NCBI RefSeq assembly: GCF_900112065.1
Contig: NZ_FOKE01000012.1
Coordinates: forward strand, 212,966-276,965
Length of the DNA: 64,000 nucleotides
Origin: Cohnella sp. OV330
Lineage (GTDB): Bacteria > Bacillota > Bacilli > Paenibacillales > Paenibacillaceae
Direction of reading: 5' to 3'
The translations under genes were made by a program, and so were the position numbers. Under the pieces are notes generated by a model that had not been told where the DNA came from, ran no database searches, and saw only the letters and a program-made list of their open reading frames with translations. Shown one piece after another: positions 51,258-59,471 of this stretch. Each line of letters starts with the position of its first letter. The first letter of the stretch is position 1.

Positions 51258-51884
51258 TTAATCCTTCGCGTTCTTCGCGCCCTCCGCGATCTCCACGAAC
51301 CTGCGCAACAGCGCCACGCCAAGATCGCCGCTTTTCTCCGGGTGGAACTGCATGCCGCTCACGTTGTCCCGCCCGACGATCGCCGTCACCGGCTGATGAT
51401 AGTCCGTCGTCGCCAGCAAGTCTTCCCGCCGCTCAGGCAGCGCGTGGTACGAATGCACGAAGTACACATGTCCCGGCGCCAGCCCCTCGAACAGCGGATG
51501 CGACGGCTGCTCGAAGTCCAGCTCGTTCCAGCCCATATGCGGCACCTTGTAGTCCCCGCGGAACTTCACGACCCGGCCCGGCAGCAGGCCGAGTCCCTCG
51601 TGCGTGCCGTGCTCCTCGCTCTCCGCGAACAGCAGCTGCATGCCGAGGCAAATGCCCAGCAGCGGCTGTCCCGCGGCCGCCGACTCGCGGACGACCGCGT
51701 CCAGCCCGGTCTCCCGCAGATTGCGCATCGCGTCGCCGAAGGCGCCGACGCCAGGCAGGATGACGCCGTCCGCCGCGAGGATCTCCTCCCGCGAAGACGT
51801 CACCAACGCTTCCCGCCCGAGACGCTCGACCGCTTTGCTCACGCTGTGCAGGTTGCCCATGCCGTAGTCGACGATCGCGATCAT
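51258..51884 (-). CDS. hisH: Imidazole glycerol phosphate synthase subunit HisH
   Basis: Glutamine amidotransferase that supplies ammonia to HisF. The 208-residue class I domain opens IAIVDYGMGNLHSVSKAVER and has the oxyanion region LPGVGAFGDAM, the nucleophilic Cys in LLGICLGMQLLF and the His-Pro-Glu of the triad in GMQFHPEKSG. ATG at 51884 is one base after the hisB stop, with GGGAGTG upstream. Repeats rather than hisA follow it directly. Confidence 0.97.
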   Translation of the reverse strand: MIAIVDYGMGNLHSVSKAVERLGREALVTSSREEILAADGVILPGVGAFGDAMRNLRETGLDAVVRESAAAGQPLLGICLGMQLLFAESEEHGTHEGLGLLPGRVVKFRGDYKVPHMGWNELDFEQPSHPLFEGLAPGHVYFVHSYHALPERREDLLATTDYHQPVTAIVGRDNVSGMQFHPEKSGDLGVALLRRFVEIAEGAKNAKD

Positions 51885-51885
51885 T

Positions 51886-52500
51886 TTACAGCACTCCCTT
51901 CGTCGAGGGCACGCCCTTCACGCGCGGATCGATCTGCGTCGCTTCGTCCAGCGCGCGGCCCAAAGCCTTGAACACCGCCTCGATCATATGGTGCGTATTT
52001 TTGCCGTAGTGGACGATGACGTGCAGCGTGATGCGCGACTCCAGCGCCAGCTTCCACAGAAACTCATGCACGAGCTCCGTGCTGAAGCTGCCCACCGTTT
52101 GCGAAGGATACTCCGCGCGGTACTCGAAGTGCGGGCGGTTGCTCACGTCGACGATGACTTGCGCAAGCGCCTCGTCCATCGGCACGAATACGCTGGCGTA
52201 GCGTTTAATGCCGGCCTTGTCGCCGAGCGCTTCCCGCAGCGTCTGCCCGAGGCAGATGCCGATGTCTTCCACCGTGTGGTGATCGTCGATGTCGACGTCC
52301 CCGCGCGCCTCGACCTTCAGGTCGAACTGGCCGTGCTTGGCGAACAGGTCGAGCATATGGTTAAGAAAAGGAACGTCAGTCTCCAGATTCACGTCGCCAG
52401 TGCCGTCCACGCCGAACGCCAGCTTGATGTCCGTTTCGTTCGTCTTGCGCGCGACCTCCGAGCTTCTAGCTCCGGCCGCGATGTTGTTGTCCTGTGCCAT
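51886..52500 (-). CDS. hisB: Imidazoleglycerol-phosphate dehydratase
   Basis: Manganese enzyme that dehydrates imidazole glycerol phosphate. The 204-residue monofunctional form (no phosphatase domain) has both metal motifs, DIDDHHTVEDIGICLGQ and GKNTHHMIEAVFKALG, plus VPFLNHMLDLFAKHG. The N-terminus before KTNETDI is about 15 residues longer than usual. The ATG immediately follows the hisD stop codon. Confidence 0.96.
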   Translation of the reverse strand: MAQDNNIAAGARSSEVARKTNETDIKLAFGVDGTGDVNLETDVPFLNHMLDLFAKHGQFDLKVEARGDVDIDDHHTVEDIGICLGQTLREALGDKAGIKRYASVFVPMDEALAQVIVDVSNRPHFEYRAEYPSQTVGSFSTELVHEFLWKLALESRITLHVIVHYGKNTHHMIEAVFKALGRALDEATQIDPRVKGVPSTKGVL

Positions 52501-53790
52501 TTATTGATCTCCGCCTTCCTTGAAGCGAATTTCTACCGCTCTCGCATGTGCTTCCAAGCCTTCGTGCCGCGCAAGCGTTGCGATGCCCGCCGCGTCCCGG
52601 CGCAGCGCCTCGCGGCTGTACCTGATCAGGCTCGACTTCTTGACGAAGTCGTCCACGTTCAGGGGCGAGGAGAACCTGGCCGTGCCGTTCGTGGGCAAAA
52701 TGTGGTTCGGTCCCGCGAAGTAATCGCCGACCGGCTCCGAGCTGTACGGGCCGAGGAAGATCGCGCCCGCGTTCTCGATCCGACCGAGCAGCTCGAGCGG
52801 ATCCTCGGTCATGATCTCCAGGTGCTCCGGCGCCAGCTTGTTCACGACGTCGATGCCCTCCGCGAGATCGGCGACCGTCAGGATCGCGCCGTATTGCTCG
52901 AGCGACCGCTCGGCAATCTCCCGCCGCGGCAGCGTGGCGACCTGCCGCGCAAGCTCGACCTCGACCTCGCGCGCGAGCCGCTCCGACGGCGTCACGAGCA
53001 TCGCCGACGCCATCTCGTCGTGCTCCGCCTGCGACAGCATGTCGGCGGCGACGAAGCGCGCATCCGCGCTGTCGTCGGCCAGCACGACGATCTCGCTCGG
53101 CCCGGCGATGCTGTCGATGTCGACGGCGCCGAACACGGCGCGCTTCGCCAGCGCCACGAAGATATTGCCGGGGCCGCAGATCTTGTCCACGGCCGGGATG
53201 CTCTCCGTGCCGTAAGCCAGCGCGGCTACGGCTTGCGCGCCTCCGATCCGGTACATCTCGGTGACGCCCGCCTCGGCGGCCGCGACGAGAATGTACGGGT
53301 CGATGCCTTCGCGCCCGCCGGTCGCCGGCGGCGTCACCATTGCGATCTGCGGCACGCCCGCGACCTTGGCGGGCAGCACGTTCATAAGCACCGACGACGG
53401 GTAGGCCGCCTTGCCCCCGGGCACGTACAAGCCTACGCGAGCGAGCGGGCGCAGCGACATCCCGAGCATCGTGCCGTCCGGCTGCACGTCGATCCACGAT
53501 TGGCGCTTTTGCTTTTCGTGGAACGCCGTGACGTTCGCGGCCGCCCGGCGCAGCGCCTCCAGAAATTCAGGCTCGACGCGTTCGTACGCGGACTGGATCT
53601 CCGCCTCCGTCACGCGCAATTGCGACGCATCCAGCCGTACGCGGTCGAACGCTTCGGTGTACCGCAGCAGCGCGGCATCTCCTTCGGAACGGACCGCCGA
53701 TACGATCTCGGCTACCGCCGCGTTTTGCTCCGGCGAGCCGTATTCGCTCTCCCGTTCCAGCTTAAAGCCGCTCACAGGTCCTTTGTACAT
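52501..53790 (-). CDS. hisD: Histidinol dehydrogenase
   Basis: Zinc/NAD enzyme that oxidises histidinol to histidine in the last two steps. The 429-residue protein has PGGKAAYPSSVLMNVLPAKV, GPGNIFVALAKR, the signature IAGPSEIVVLAD, SQAEHDEMASAML and GPNHILPT. ATG at 53790 (MYKGPVSGF) follows GGGGGAGAAGG. An in-frame extension to 53850 has no similarity. The stop touches the hisB start. Confidence 0.97.
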   Translation of the reverse strand: MYKGPVSGFKLERESEYGSPEQNAAVAEIVSAVRSEGDAALLRYTEAFDRVRLDASQLRVTEAEIQSAYERVEPEFLEALRRAAANVTAFHEKQKRQSWIDVQPDGTMLGMSLRPLARVGLYVPGGKAAYPSSVLMNVLPAKVAGVPQIAMVTPPATGGREGIDPYILVAAAEAGVTEMYRIGGAQAVAALAYGTESIPAVDKICGPGNIFVALAKRAVFGAVDIDSIAGPSEIVVLADDSADARFVAADMLSQAEHDEMASAMLVTPSERLAREVEVELARQVATLPRREIAERSLEQYGAILTVADLAEGIDVVNKLAPEHLEIMTEDPLELLGRIENAGAIFLGPYSSEPVGDYFAGPNHILPTNGTARFSSPLNVDDFVKKSSLIRYSREALRRDAAGIATLARHEGLEAHARAVEIRFKEGGDQ

Positions 53791-53866
53791 GCCTTCTCCC
53801 CCTGTCCAAAGCTTATTTCCCACCTTGCTTCCTTCGCGAGCCGAAGCCAAAGCCGCAGCCCGCAGC

Positions 53867-54511
53867 TTAAGCCTTAGCCGCCGCCAGCGTGTCGGACAGT
53901 CTGTCGCACAGCGACTGGATGGCCGCGTTTTGCAGCCGGTAGCTGACGCGGTTCGCGATCAGCCGGCTCGTCACCTGGAACAGCGTCTCCATCTCGACCA
54001 GTCCGTTCTCCTCGAGCGTCTTGCCCGTTTCGACCATGTCCACGATCCGATCGGCTAGGCCGATGAGCGGCGCCAGCTCGATCGAGCCGTTCAGCTTGAT
54101 GACCTCTACCTGCTGACCGCGCTCGCGAAAATATTGGGAGGCCACCCGCGGATACTTCGTCGCCACGCGCGGATGAATGACCGGCTCCCAGCTCGGCAGC
54201 CCGATGACCGACATCCGGCATCTGGCGATGCCCAGATCGAGCAGCTCGTAGACGTCCTTGTTCTCTTCCATCAGCACGTCCTTGCCGACGATGCCGATGT
54301 CCGCGACGCCGTACTCAACGTAGGTCGGCACGTCAACCGGCTTTGCCATAATGAATTCCATATTGGCTTCCGGCACCGGGATGATGAGCCGGCGCGAATC
54401 GTCGAAGTCCTCCGGAATCGGGAGTCCCGCCTGCCGGAACAGCTTGCTCGCCTGCTTGTAGATGCGCCCTTTGGGCATCGCGACCTTCAATACCGCGCCG
54501 CCGTCCGTCAT
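53867..54511 (-). CDS. hisG: ATP phosphoribosyltransferase, short form (HisG-S)
   Basis: First committed step: joins ATP and PRPP. The 214-residue short form lacks the C-terminal regulatory domain and therefore needs HisZ, which is encoded just upstream. Motifs are LKVAMPKGRIYKQA, DIGIVGKDVL and IVDMVETGKTLEENGL (PRPP loop). Its ATG overlaps the hisZ stop (ATGA), which fits their function as a HisG-HisZ complex. Confidence 0.97.
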   Translation of the reverse strand: MTDGGAVLKVAMPKGRIYKQASKLFRQAGLPIPEDFDDSRRLIIPVPEANMEFIMAKPVDVPTYVEYGVADIGIVGKDVLMEENKDVYELLDLGIARCRMSVIGLPSWEPVIHPRVATKYPRVASQYFRERGQQVEVIKLNGSIELAPLIGLADRIVDMVETGKTLEENGLVEMETLFQVTSRLIANRVSYRLQNAAIQSLCDRLSDTLAAAKA

Positions 54512-55758
54512 TGCGGATCCCCTCCCTTCTCGTCGAACGTGAACACTTTATCGTAAATTGTACCTTTGTATTCGTACCGTCCCGCCTTCTCCAGCGCTGA
54601 AGCGAGAGAATTGCCCGCTCCCGGTCCGCCGGCCGCGCTCCGATCGTCGCCTGTTTGCGCGATGCCTTCGGTCACGACCGCAAGCCCCTCAGCCCGCAAG
54701 CCCGCCGCCTTCTCCAGCGCTTCGCGCCTGCGTCCCGGCGTATAGCGGATCAGCGCGCGCGTCGGCTCTTCCTGTCCGACTTCGGCGACCTCGAGCATGC
54801 GCGTGGTCTTGAGCGCGAAGCCCGTCGCGGGCGCCGGCCTGCCGAACTGCGCCAGCAGGTTGTCGTAACGTCCGCCGCTGCACACCGGGAATCCGAGCTG
54901 CGACGCATAGCCCTCGAACGTCATGCCCGTATAATAGGAAATGTCGCCGATCATCGTCAGATCGATCAGGACATGGTCCTGCACGCCGTATGCGCCCAGC
55001 ACGTCCCACATCTCGCACAGATGGCGGATCGCATCGCGTGCGCCGTCGCTCACGCGGAGCTCCAATGCCCGCTCGCAAATTTCCTGGCCGCCGCGCAGCC
55101 GCAGCAAGCCTTCAAGCTCGCGATGCACCGAATCTTCAAGCCGCAGCTCCGCAAGCGCCGTCCGGTAGCCGACGTAATCGCGCTGCAGCAGGCATTCCTT
55201 CAGCCTCTCCTGCGCTTCCGTGCGTCCTGGCAGCGTGTCGCCGAACAGGCCGTTCAAAAAGCCGACGTGGCCGACCGCGATCTTGAACGATGGCACGCCC
55301 GCCGCCTTCAATGAAGCGATCGCGAGCGCGATCACCTCCGCGTCGGCCTCCGGCGAAGGATCGCCGATCAATTCGACGCCGGTCTGGAAAAACTCCGCTT
55401 CGCGTCCGGCCTCCTCCTCGAAGGCGCGGAAGACGTTCGCATGGTAGCTGAGCCGCAGCGGAAACGGATGGTCCTTGAGCAACGACGAGGCGACGCGCGC
55501 GATCGGCGCCGTGACGTCGGAGCGGAGCACGATGGTCGTTCCCCGCTGATTGAGCAGCTTGAACAGCTTCTGATCCGAGGTCGCGCTCGCCACGCCTACC
55601 GTATCGTAATATTCGATCGTAGGGGTCAGGATCTGCTCGTAGCCCCAGCCTCGCATGCACGCCAACACCTCATGCTCGATACGCCGCAGCTTCGCGACCG
55701 CATGGGGCAGATAGTCCTTGACGCCGATCGGCTTCTCGAAGCCTTTGGGTTTGGACAA
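54508..55758 (-). CDS. hisZ: HisZ, ATP phosphoribosyltransferase regulatory subunit
   Basis: A histidyl-tRNA synthetase paralogue that activates short HisG and mediates histidine feedback. The 416-residue protein keeps the class II core (KPIGVKDYLPHAVAKLRRIE, LRSDVTAPIARV, YHANVFRAFEEEAGREAEF-like region, YYTGMTFEGYA) but has no tRNA-binding domain. The start is TTG at 55758, six bases after GAGGTG; a GTG at 55767 lies inside that site. It is the first gene of the his operon, with a sigma-A promoter about 100 bases upstream. No T-box was recognised in the short leader. Confidence 0.94.
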   Translation of the reverse strand: MSKPKGFEKPIGVKDYLPHAVAKLRRIEHEVLACMRGWGYEQILTPTIEYYDTVGVASATSDQKLFKLLNQRGTTIVLRSDVTAPIARVASSLLKDHPFPLRLSYHANVFRAFEEEAGREAEFFQTGVELIGDPSPEADAEVIALAIASLKAAGVPSFKIAVGHVGFLNGLFGDTLPGRTEAQERLKECLLQRDYVGYRTALAELRLEDSVHRELEGLLRLRGGQEICERALELRVSDGARDAIRHLCEMWDVLGAYGVQDHVLIDLTMIGDISYYTGMTFEGYASQLGFPVCSGGRYDNLLAQFGRPAPATGFALKTTRMLEVAEVGQEEPTRALIRYTPGRRREALEKAAGLRAEGLAVVTEGIAQTGDDRSAAGGPGAGNSLASALEKAGRYEYKGTIYDKVFTFDEKGGDPQ

Positions 55759-55859
55759 GGAAAACACCTCGCTATAATGAGGCGACCGAAGTCGCTTTTT
55801 ACTTCAATGCGTTAAAGCGATACCATGTTACCATACTGCCAAAGTAAAGATTAATGTTC

Positions 55860-55888
55860 ACTTTATCACGAACGTCCGCGAGCGTCAA
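55860..55888 (-). promoter_or_regulatory. Sigma-A promoter of the his operon
   Basis: Minus strand TTGACG (55883-55888), 17-base spacer, TAAAGT (55860-55865). The transcript leader before hisZ would be about 90 bases and contains a small GCGAC/GTCGC hairpin. Confidence 0.7.
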
Positions 55889-55926
55889 GTTAGGACGGAT
55901 TCGGCATGCTCCCCGCAAGCGACAGC

Positions 55927-55967
55927 AAAAAGAACCGACGGCCGGCCTGCTCGCCAACCCCGGTTCT
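55927..55967 (-). terminator. Terminator of the hprK-lgt-ppaX-yvoF transcript
   Basis: Minus-strand AGAACCG/CGGTTCT stem with a GC-rich inner loop followed by TTTTTG. It lies about 100 bases past the acetyltransferase stop and just before the his promoter. Confidence 0.7.
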
Positions 55968-56066
55968 CGTCAATCCTGGCTCGTCCGACCTGACCTGCGC
56001 CGCGCGCTGCATCGGTTCATTTTCCGACGCGATGCTTAATTCCATCATTTCCGCTCACGCTGGCAT

Positions 56067-56576
56067 TCAGCCTTGCCTCTCCGCCGAAGAATCGTCGCCT
56101 CTCCCGAGCTCGCGCAGCGGATTGCCGCCGACTCTGGCGTGAGCGGGCACGTCCCGGTGCACGACCGATCCGGCCGCGACGACGGCATGGTCCCCGATCG
56201 TCACGCCGGGCAGGATCGTCACGTTGGCTCCGATCATGACATGCGAGCCGATGACGATATCGCCGAGCCTGTATTCTTTAATGAGATATTCGTGCGTCAG
56301 CAGCGTGGAATTGTAGCCCACGATGCAGTTGTCTCCGATCGTGATTCGTTCGGGGAAGAAGACGTCCACCATGACCATCAGCGCGAACGACGTCTCCTTG
56401 CCTACTTTCATGCCCAGCACGCGGCGATAGATCCAATTTTTCACCGAGAGCTCCGGACAATATCGCGCGATCTGGATAAAGACGAAATTCTTGACCGCTT
56501 TCAGCCTGGATACCGTACGATACACCTGCCATAAAGCGTTGGGGCCTTCGACCGGGTACCGTTCGACTTTCCGCAA
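56067..56576 (-). CDS. Left-handed beta-helix acyltransferase, YvoF-like
   Basis: A 169-residue hexapeptide-repeat O-acetyltransferase. The helical N-terminus is followed by beta-helix rungs such as ITIGDNCIVGYNSTLLTHEY, IVIGSHVMIGANVTILPGVT and IGDHAVVAAGSVV, ending with the NPL loop VGGNPLREL. These enzymes acetylate sugars or polymers with acetyl-CoA; the acceptor is unknown. It starts three bases after the ppaX stop, in the same order as yvoF-ppaX-lgt-hprK of B. subtilis. Confidence 0.88.
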   Translation of the reverse strand: MRKVERYPVEGPNALWQVYRTVSRLKAVKNFVFIQIARYCPELSVKNWIYRRVLGMKVGKETSFALMVMVDVFFPERITIGDNCIVGYNSTLLTHEYLIKEYRLGDIVIGSHVMIGANVTILPGVTIGDHAVVAAGSVVHRDVPAHARVGGNPLRELGRGDDSSAERQG

Positions 56577-56579
56577 GGC

Positions 56580-57260
56580 TTATCCCTCCAACCCGCTAAG
56601 CGGCAGCAGCTCGCGCATATCGTGAATGATCCGGTGCGCGCCCGCCTCCCGCAGCGGGGCTTCGCCCTTGAGCGACCAGGAGACGCCGACGGCGTACGCG
56701 CCGGCGGCCAGCGCCGAACCGATATCGACCGTGCTGTCGCCGACCATGATCGCCCGTTCCGGCTCGACGCCCAGCGCCCGAAGCGCCTTTTGGACCGGCT
56801 CAGGATGCGGCTTGGCATGCTCGACGTCGTCCAGCGTCACGATCGTATCCATATATTCGTACAATCCCAGCAGCTTAAGCGCCCGCTCCGTCGTCAGCCG
56901 CATCTTCGTCGTGACGATGCCCAGCTTGAGCCCGCCCTGCTTCAACTGCGGCACGACCTCCAGCACGCCCGGGAAAAGCGACACCATGTCGTCGTGATGC
57001 TTGAGATTGTAGGCACGGTATCCTACGATTAGATCGTCGACCTGCTCGCGCCCCGAGAACTGTTGCAGCTGAGAGAGCAGCGTCTGCCCCATGATCGGGA
57101 TGATCTGATCGCGTCCGAACTCAGGCGGGACGATCCCTTGAAGACAATATAGAAAGGATTGGATGATCAGTTCGTTCGTGTCGACGATCGTGCCGTCGAG
57201 ATCGAACAGCACCGCTTCAATCCGGGTCCCGGTCTTGCCTTCTGTCTGATGGTGACTCAT
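56580..57260 (-). CDS. ppaX: HAD pyrophosphatase PpaX
   Basis: It hydrolyses the pyrophosphate that HprK/P releases when it dephosphorylates Ser46-P HPr/Crh. The 226-residue HAD hydrolase has motif I VLFDLDGTIVDTNELI, motif II GIVTTKMR and motifs III/IV AKPHPEPVQ and MVGDSTVDIGSA. ATG at 57260 (MSHHQTEGK) has AGAGGA nine bases upstream; an extended reading to 57302 is unlikely. Its first 44 bases overlap the end of lgt, so it is translationally linked to it. Confidence 0.93.
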   Translation of the reverse strand: MSHHQTEGKTGTRIEAVLFDLDGTIVDTNELIIQSFLYCLQGIVPPEFGRDQIIPIMGQTLLSQLQQFSGREQVDDLIVGYRAYNLKHHDDMVSLFPGVLEVVPQLKQGGLKLGIVTTKMRLTTERALKLLGLYEYMDTIVTLDDVEHAKPHPEPVQKALRALGVEPERAIMVGDSTVDIGSALAAGAYAVGVSWSLKGEAPLREAGAHRIIHDMRELLPLSGLEG

Positions 57261-58317
57261 TTGCAGGCTTCCTCTCTTCTTGCGTATCCGCCGGATCCGC
57301 ATCCGGCGCGGTCTCTTCGATCGGCCGAACGGCAGCCGCCGGCGCTTCGGCGACGGACGCGTCGGCCGAGGTCGTTACGGCCGACTCGCTTCTCTCCAGC
57401 GGGTCCAAATACCGCGTTCTGTCCGGATTCATCGCCCGGCGCACGATAATGGCCACGATGCTCGCGATGACGAGGAGCAGCGCGAGCAGCTGCGAGCTGC
57501 GAACGTTGCCGTACGCGGGATCCAGCGCGCCCTGTTCTCCGAACATCCACTTCATCGGCGTCCACAGACCGTTGATCAGCGAAGCGAGCCAATCCGGACC
57601 CTTGAAGGCCAGGCTGTCCGTGCGCAGCGCCTCGATGAAAAAGCGGCCGATCGAATACCAAATTAAATAGGAGAAAAACATCTCGCCGACGCGCATGAAC
57701 TTCTGGCGGCGCAAAATGAACAAAATGACGAGGCCGACCAGGCTCCACAGCGACTCGTACAGGAAGGTCGGGTGATGATACGCGCCCGCTCCGCTCGCAT
57801 CCACGACGTACATCTGCCTGACGATGAAGGCCGGCAGGTGGAGTTCGTTGCTCAGATATGTACCCGTAACTTCTCCGCCGTAGGCTTCTTGGTTGACGAA
57901 GTTGCCCCAGCGACCGATCATCTGCCCGGCCAGCAGCGACGGCACGCAAATGTCGACGATTCGCATGAACGTATAGCCTTTGCTGCGGAAGTAGAAAAAC
58001 CCGCAGACGAATGCGCCGATCAACGCGCCGTAAATGGCGATGCCCCCGTTCCAGATCTGCACGATCTCGCCCGGGTGCTTGCTATAATAATCCCATTTGA
58101 ACAGGACGTAGTACAATCTGGCGCCGATGATGGCCGAAGGCACGCCGTACAGCATCAGGTCCAGGAAAAAGTCGGCCGACAAGCCGAAGCGCTTGCCCTC
58201 CCAGATGGCGAGCAGCAGCCCGACGAGGGCTCCGGTGCCGAGGATGAGCCCGTACCAGTGTACGGGAATCGGGCCGAGATGAAACGCAATCGATTCGAGC
58301 CGCATGGGCAGCAACAT
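57217..58317 (-). CDS. lgt: Prolipoprotein diacylglyceryl transferase
   Basis: A membrane enzyme that adds diacylglycerol to the lipobox Cys of prelipoproteins. The 366-residue protein has about seven helices and the signature LLAGQMIGRWGNFVNQEAYG, plus HPTFLYES and YSIGRFFIEALRTDSL. Typical Lgt is about 270-300 residues; here the last 60 or so residues are a soluble Ala/Glu/Asp/Arg-rich tail (STSADASV-type, ending SDRRQDRDPD) that extends 44 bp into ppaX. ATG at 58317 follows GGAGG. The two binding lipoproteins in this window are among its substrates. Confidence 0.95.
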   Translation of the reverse strand: MLLPMRLESIAFHLGPIPVHWYGLILGTGALVGLLLAIWEGKRFGLSADFFLDLMLYGVPSAIIGARLYYVLFKWDYYSKHPGEIVQIWNGGIAIYGALIGAFVCGFFYFRSKGYTFMRIVDICVPSLLAGQMIGRWGNFVNQEAYGGEVTGTYLSNELHLPAFIVRQMYVVDASGAGAYHHPTFLYESLWSLVGLVILFILRRQKFMRVGEMFFSYLIWYSIGRFFIEALRTDSLAFKGPDWLASLINGLWTPMKWMFGEQGALDPAYGNVRSSQLLALLLVIASIVAIIVRRAMNPDRTRYLDPLERSESAVTTSADASVAEAPAAAVRPIEETAPDADPADTQEERKPANESPSDRRQDRDPD

Positions 58318-58366
58318 GAGTATCCTCCGTCTCTAACGCGATCGACCGAGAGGCCGCGAGCGCGGT

Positions 58367-59299
58367 TTATTCGTTGTCTTCGTCGGCGATCGCTTCGGTG
58401 AGCTTGTTCGTGAACTGCAGCGCGGCGTTGTAGCCCATCCGCTTGAGGCGGAAGTTCATGGCCGCCACTTCCAGGATGACCGCCAGGTTGCGGCCGGGGC
58501 GAACGGGGACCGTCACGAGCGGCACGTCCGTATCGATGATCCGCGTCGTCTCCTCGTCCAGTCCAAGCCGGTCGTATTGCTTGTCTTGCTGCCAGTTTTC
58601 AAGCTTGATGACAAGCCCGATCTGCTTGGAGTTCCGCACGGCGCCCGCTCCGAACAGCGTCATGACGTTCAGAATCCCGAGTCCCCGGATCTCCAGCAGG
58701 TGCTGGATCAGCTCCGGCGCGCTTCCGTACAGATAGTTATCCGCCGTCTGCCGGATCTCCACCGCATCGTCGGCGACGAGACGATGGCCGCGTTTGACCA
58801 GTTCCAGCGCCGTCTCGCTCTTGCCGATGCCGCTGCCGCCGGTGATGAGCATGCCCATGCCGTAGACATCCACGAGCACGCCGTGGATCGTCGTCGTAGG
58901 CGCCAGCTTCTTTTCCAGGAAGTTAGTAATGCGGCTCAGCAGCGTCGTGGTCGCGGTGGTCGAACGAAGCACCGGAAAGTGGCGTTCCTCCGCCACTTGA
59001 ATCAGCTCGTCGGGCACTTCGAGTCCGCGCGTGACGATAATGCACGGCGTATCCTCGGCGCAGATCTGCCGCATCCGCTCCAGGCGTTCGTCGGACGTCA
59101 GCTTTTCGAGAAAAGCCAGCTCCGTCTTGCCCAAAATCTGCGTCCGCTCCGCCGGGTAATAATCGTAATAACCGGCCATCTCCAAGCCCGGCCGGTTCAA
59201 GTCGTCCGTCACGATCGTACGCCGCATGCCTTCCGAGCCGGCGACGACCTCGAGTTGAAATTGCTGCACGAGCTCGGATACCTTTACTTTTTTAGCCAT
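58367..59299 (-). CDS. hprK: HPr kinase/phosphorylase
   Basis: It phosphorylates Ser46 of HPr and Crh with ATP or PPi and reverses it with Pi, setting the CcpA signal. The 310-residue protein has an N-terminal domain (1-130) and a C-terminal kinase domain with Walker A GGSGIGKS (154-161), active-site His139 in IHGVLVDVYG and the HprK signature EIRGLGILNV (203-212). ATG at 59299 (MAKKVKVSELV) is the family start; an open frame runs on to 59575 without similarity. First gene of hprK-lgt-ppaX-yvoF. Confidence 0.96.
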   Translation of the reverse strand: MAKKVKVSELVQQFQLEVVAGSEGMRRTIVTDDLNRPGLEMAGYYDYYPAERTQILGKTELAFLEKLTSDERLERMRQICAEDTPCIIVTRGLEVPDELIQVAEERHFPVLRSTTATTTLLSRITNFLEKKLAPTTTIHGVLVDVYGMGMLITGGSGIGKSETALELVKRGHRLVADDAVEIRQTADNYLYGSAPELIQHLLEIRGLGILNVMTLFGAGAVRNSKQIGLVIKLENWQQDKQYDRLGLDEETTRIIDTDVPLVTVPVRPGRNLAVILEVAAMNFRLKRMGYNAALQFTNKLTEAIADEDNE

Positions 59300-59431
59300 C
59301 GTACAGCTCCCTTCAACGCTCTGTTCATCTTCCTCATCGTATCGAAAATAAGCGCGGAAATCAATGTAAACCGCGTCTTTGCGGGCAATCCGAGGCACGG
59401 GATGCGCCTGACGGCAAGCCCAGCCATGCGT

Positions 59432-59462
59432 AAAAGCCAGCGCTCTCGAAGAGAGGCTGGCT
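59432..59462 (-). terminator. Terminator of the NitT/TauT-like uptake operon
   Basis: Minus-strand AGCCAGC-CTCTC/GAGAG-C-GCTGGCT stem with a 3-base loop followed by TTTTA, just after the lipoprotein stop codon. Confidence 0.8.
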
Positions 59463-59471
59463 CGGTTTCGT

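Noticed and set aside
55768..55860. T-box or histidine attenuator ahead of hisZ
   Set aside because: The leader is only about 90 bases, lacks the conserved T-box sequence and has no run of His codons.
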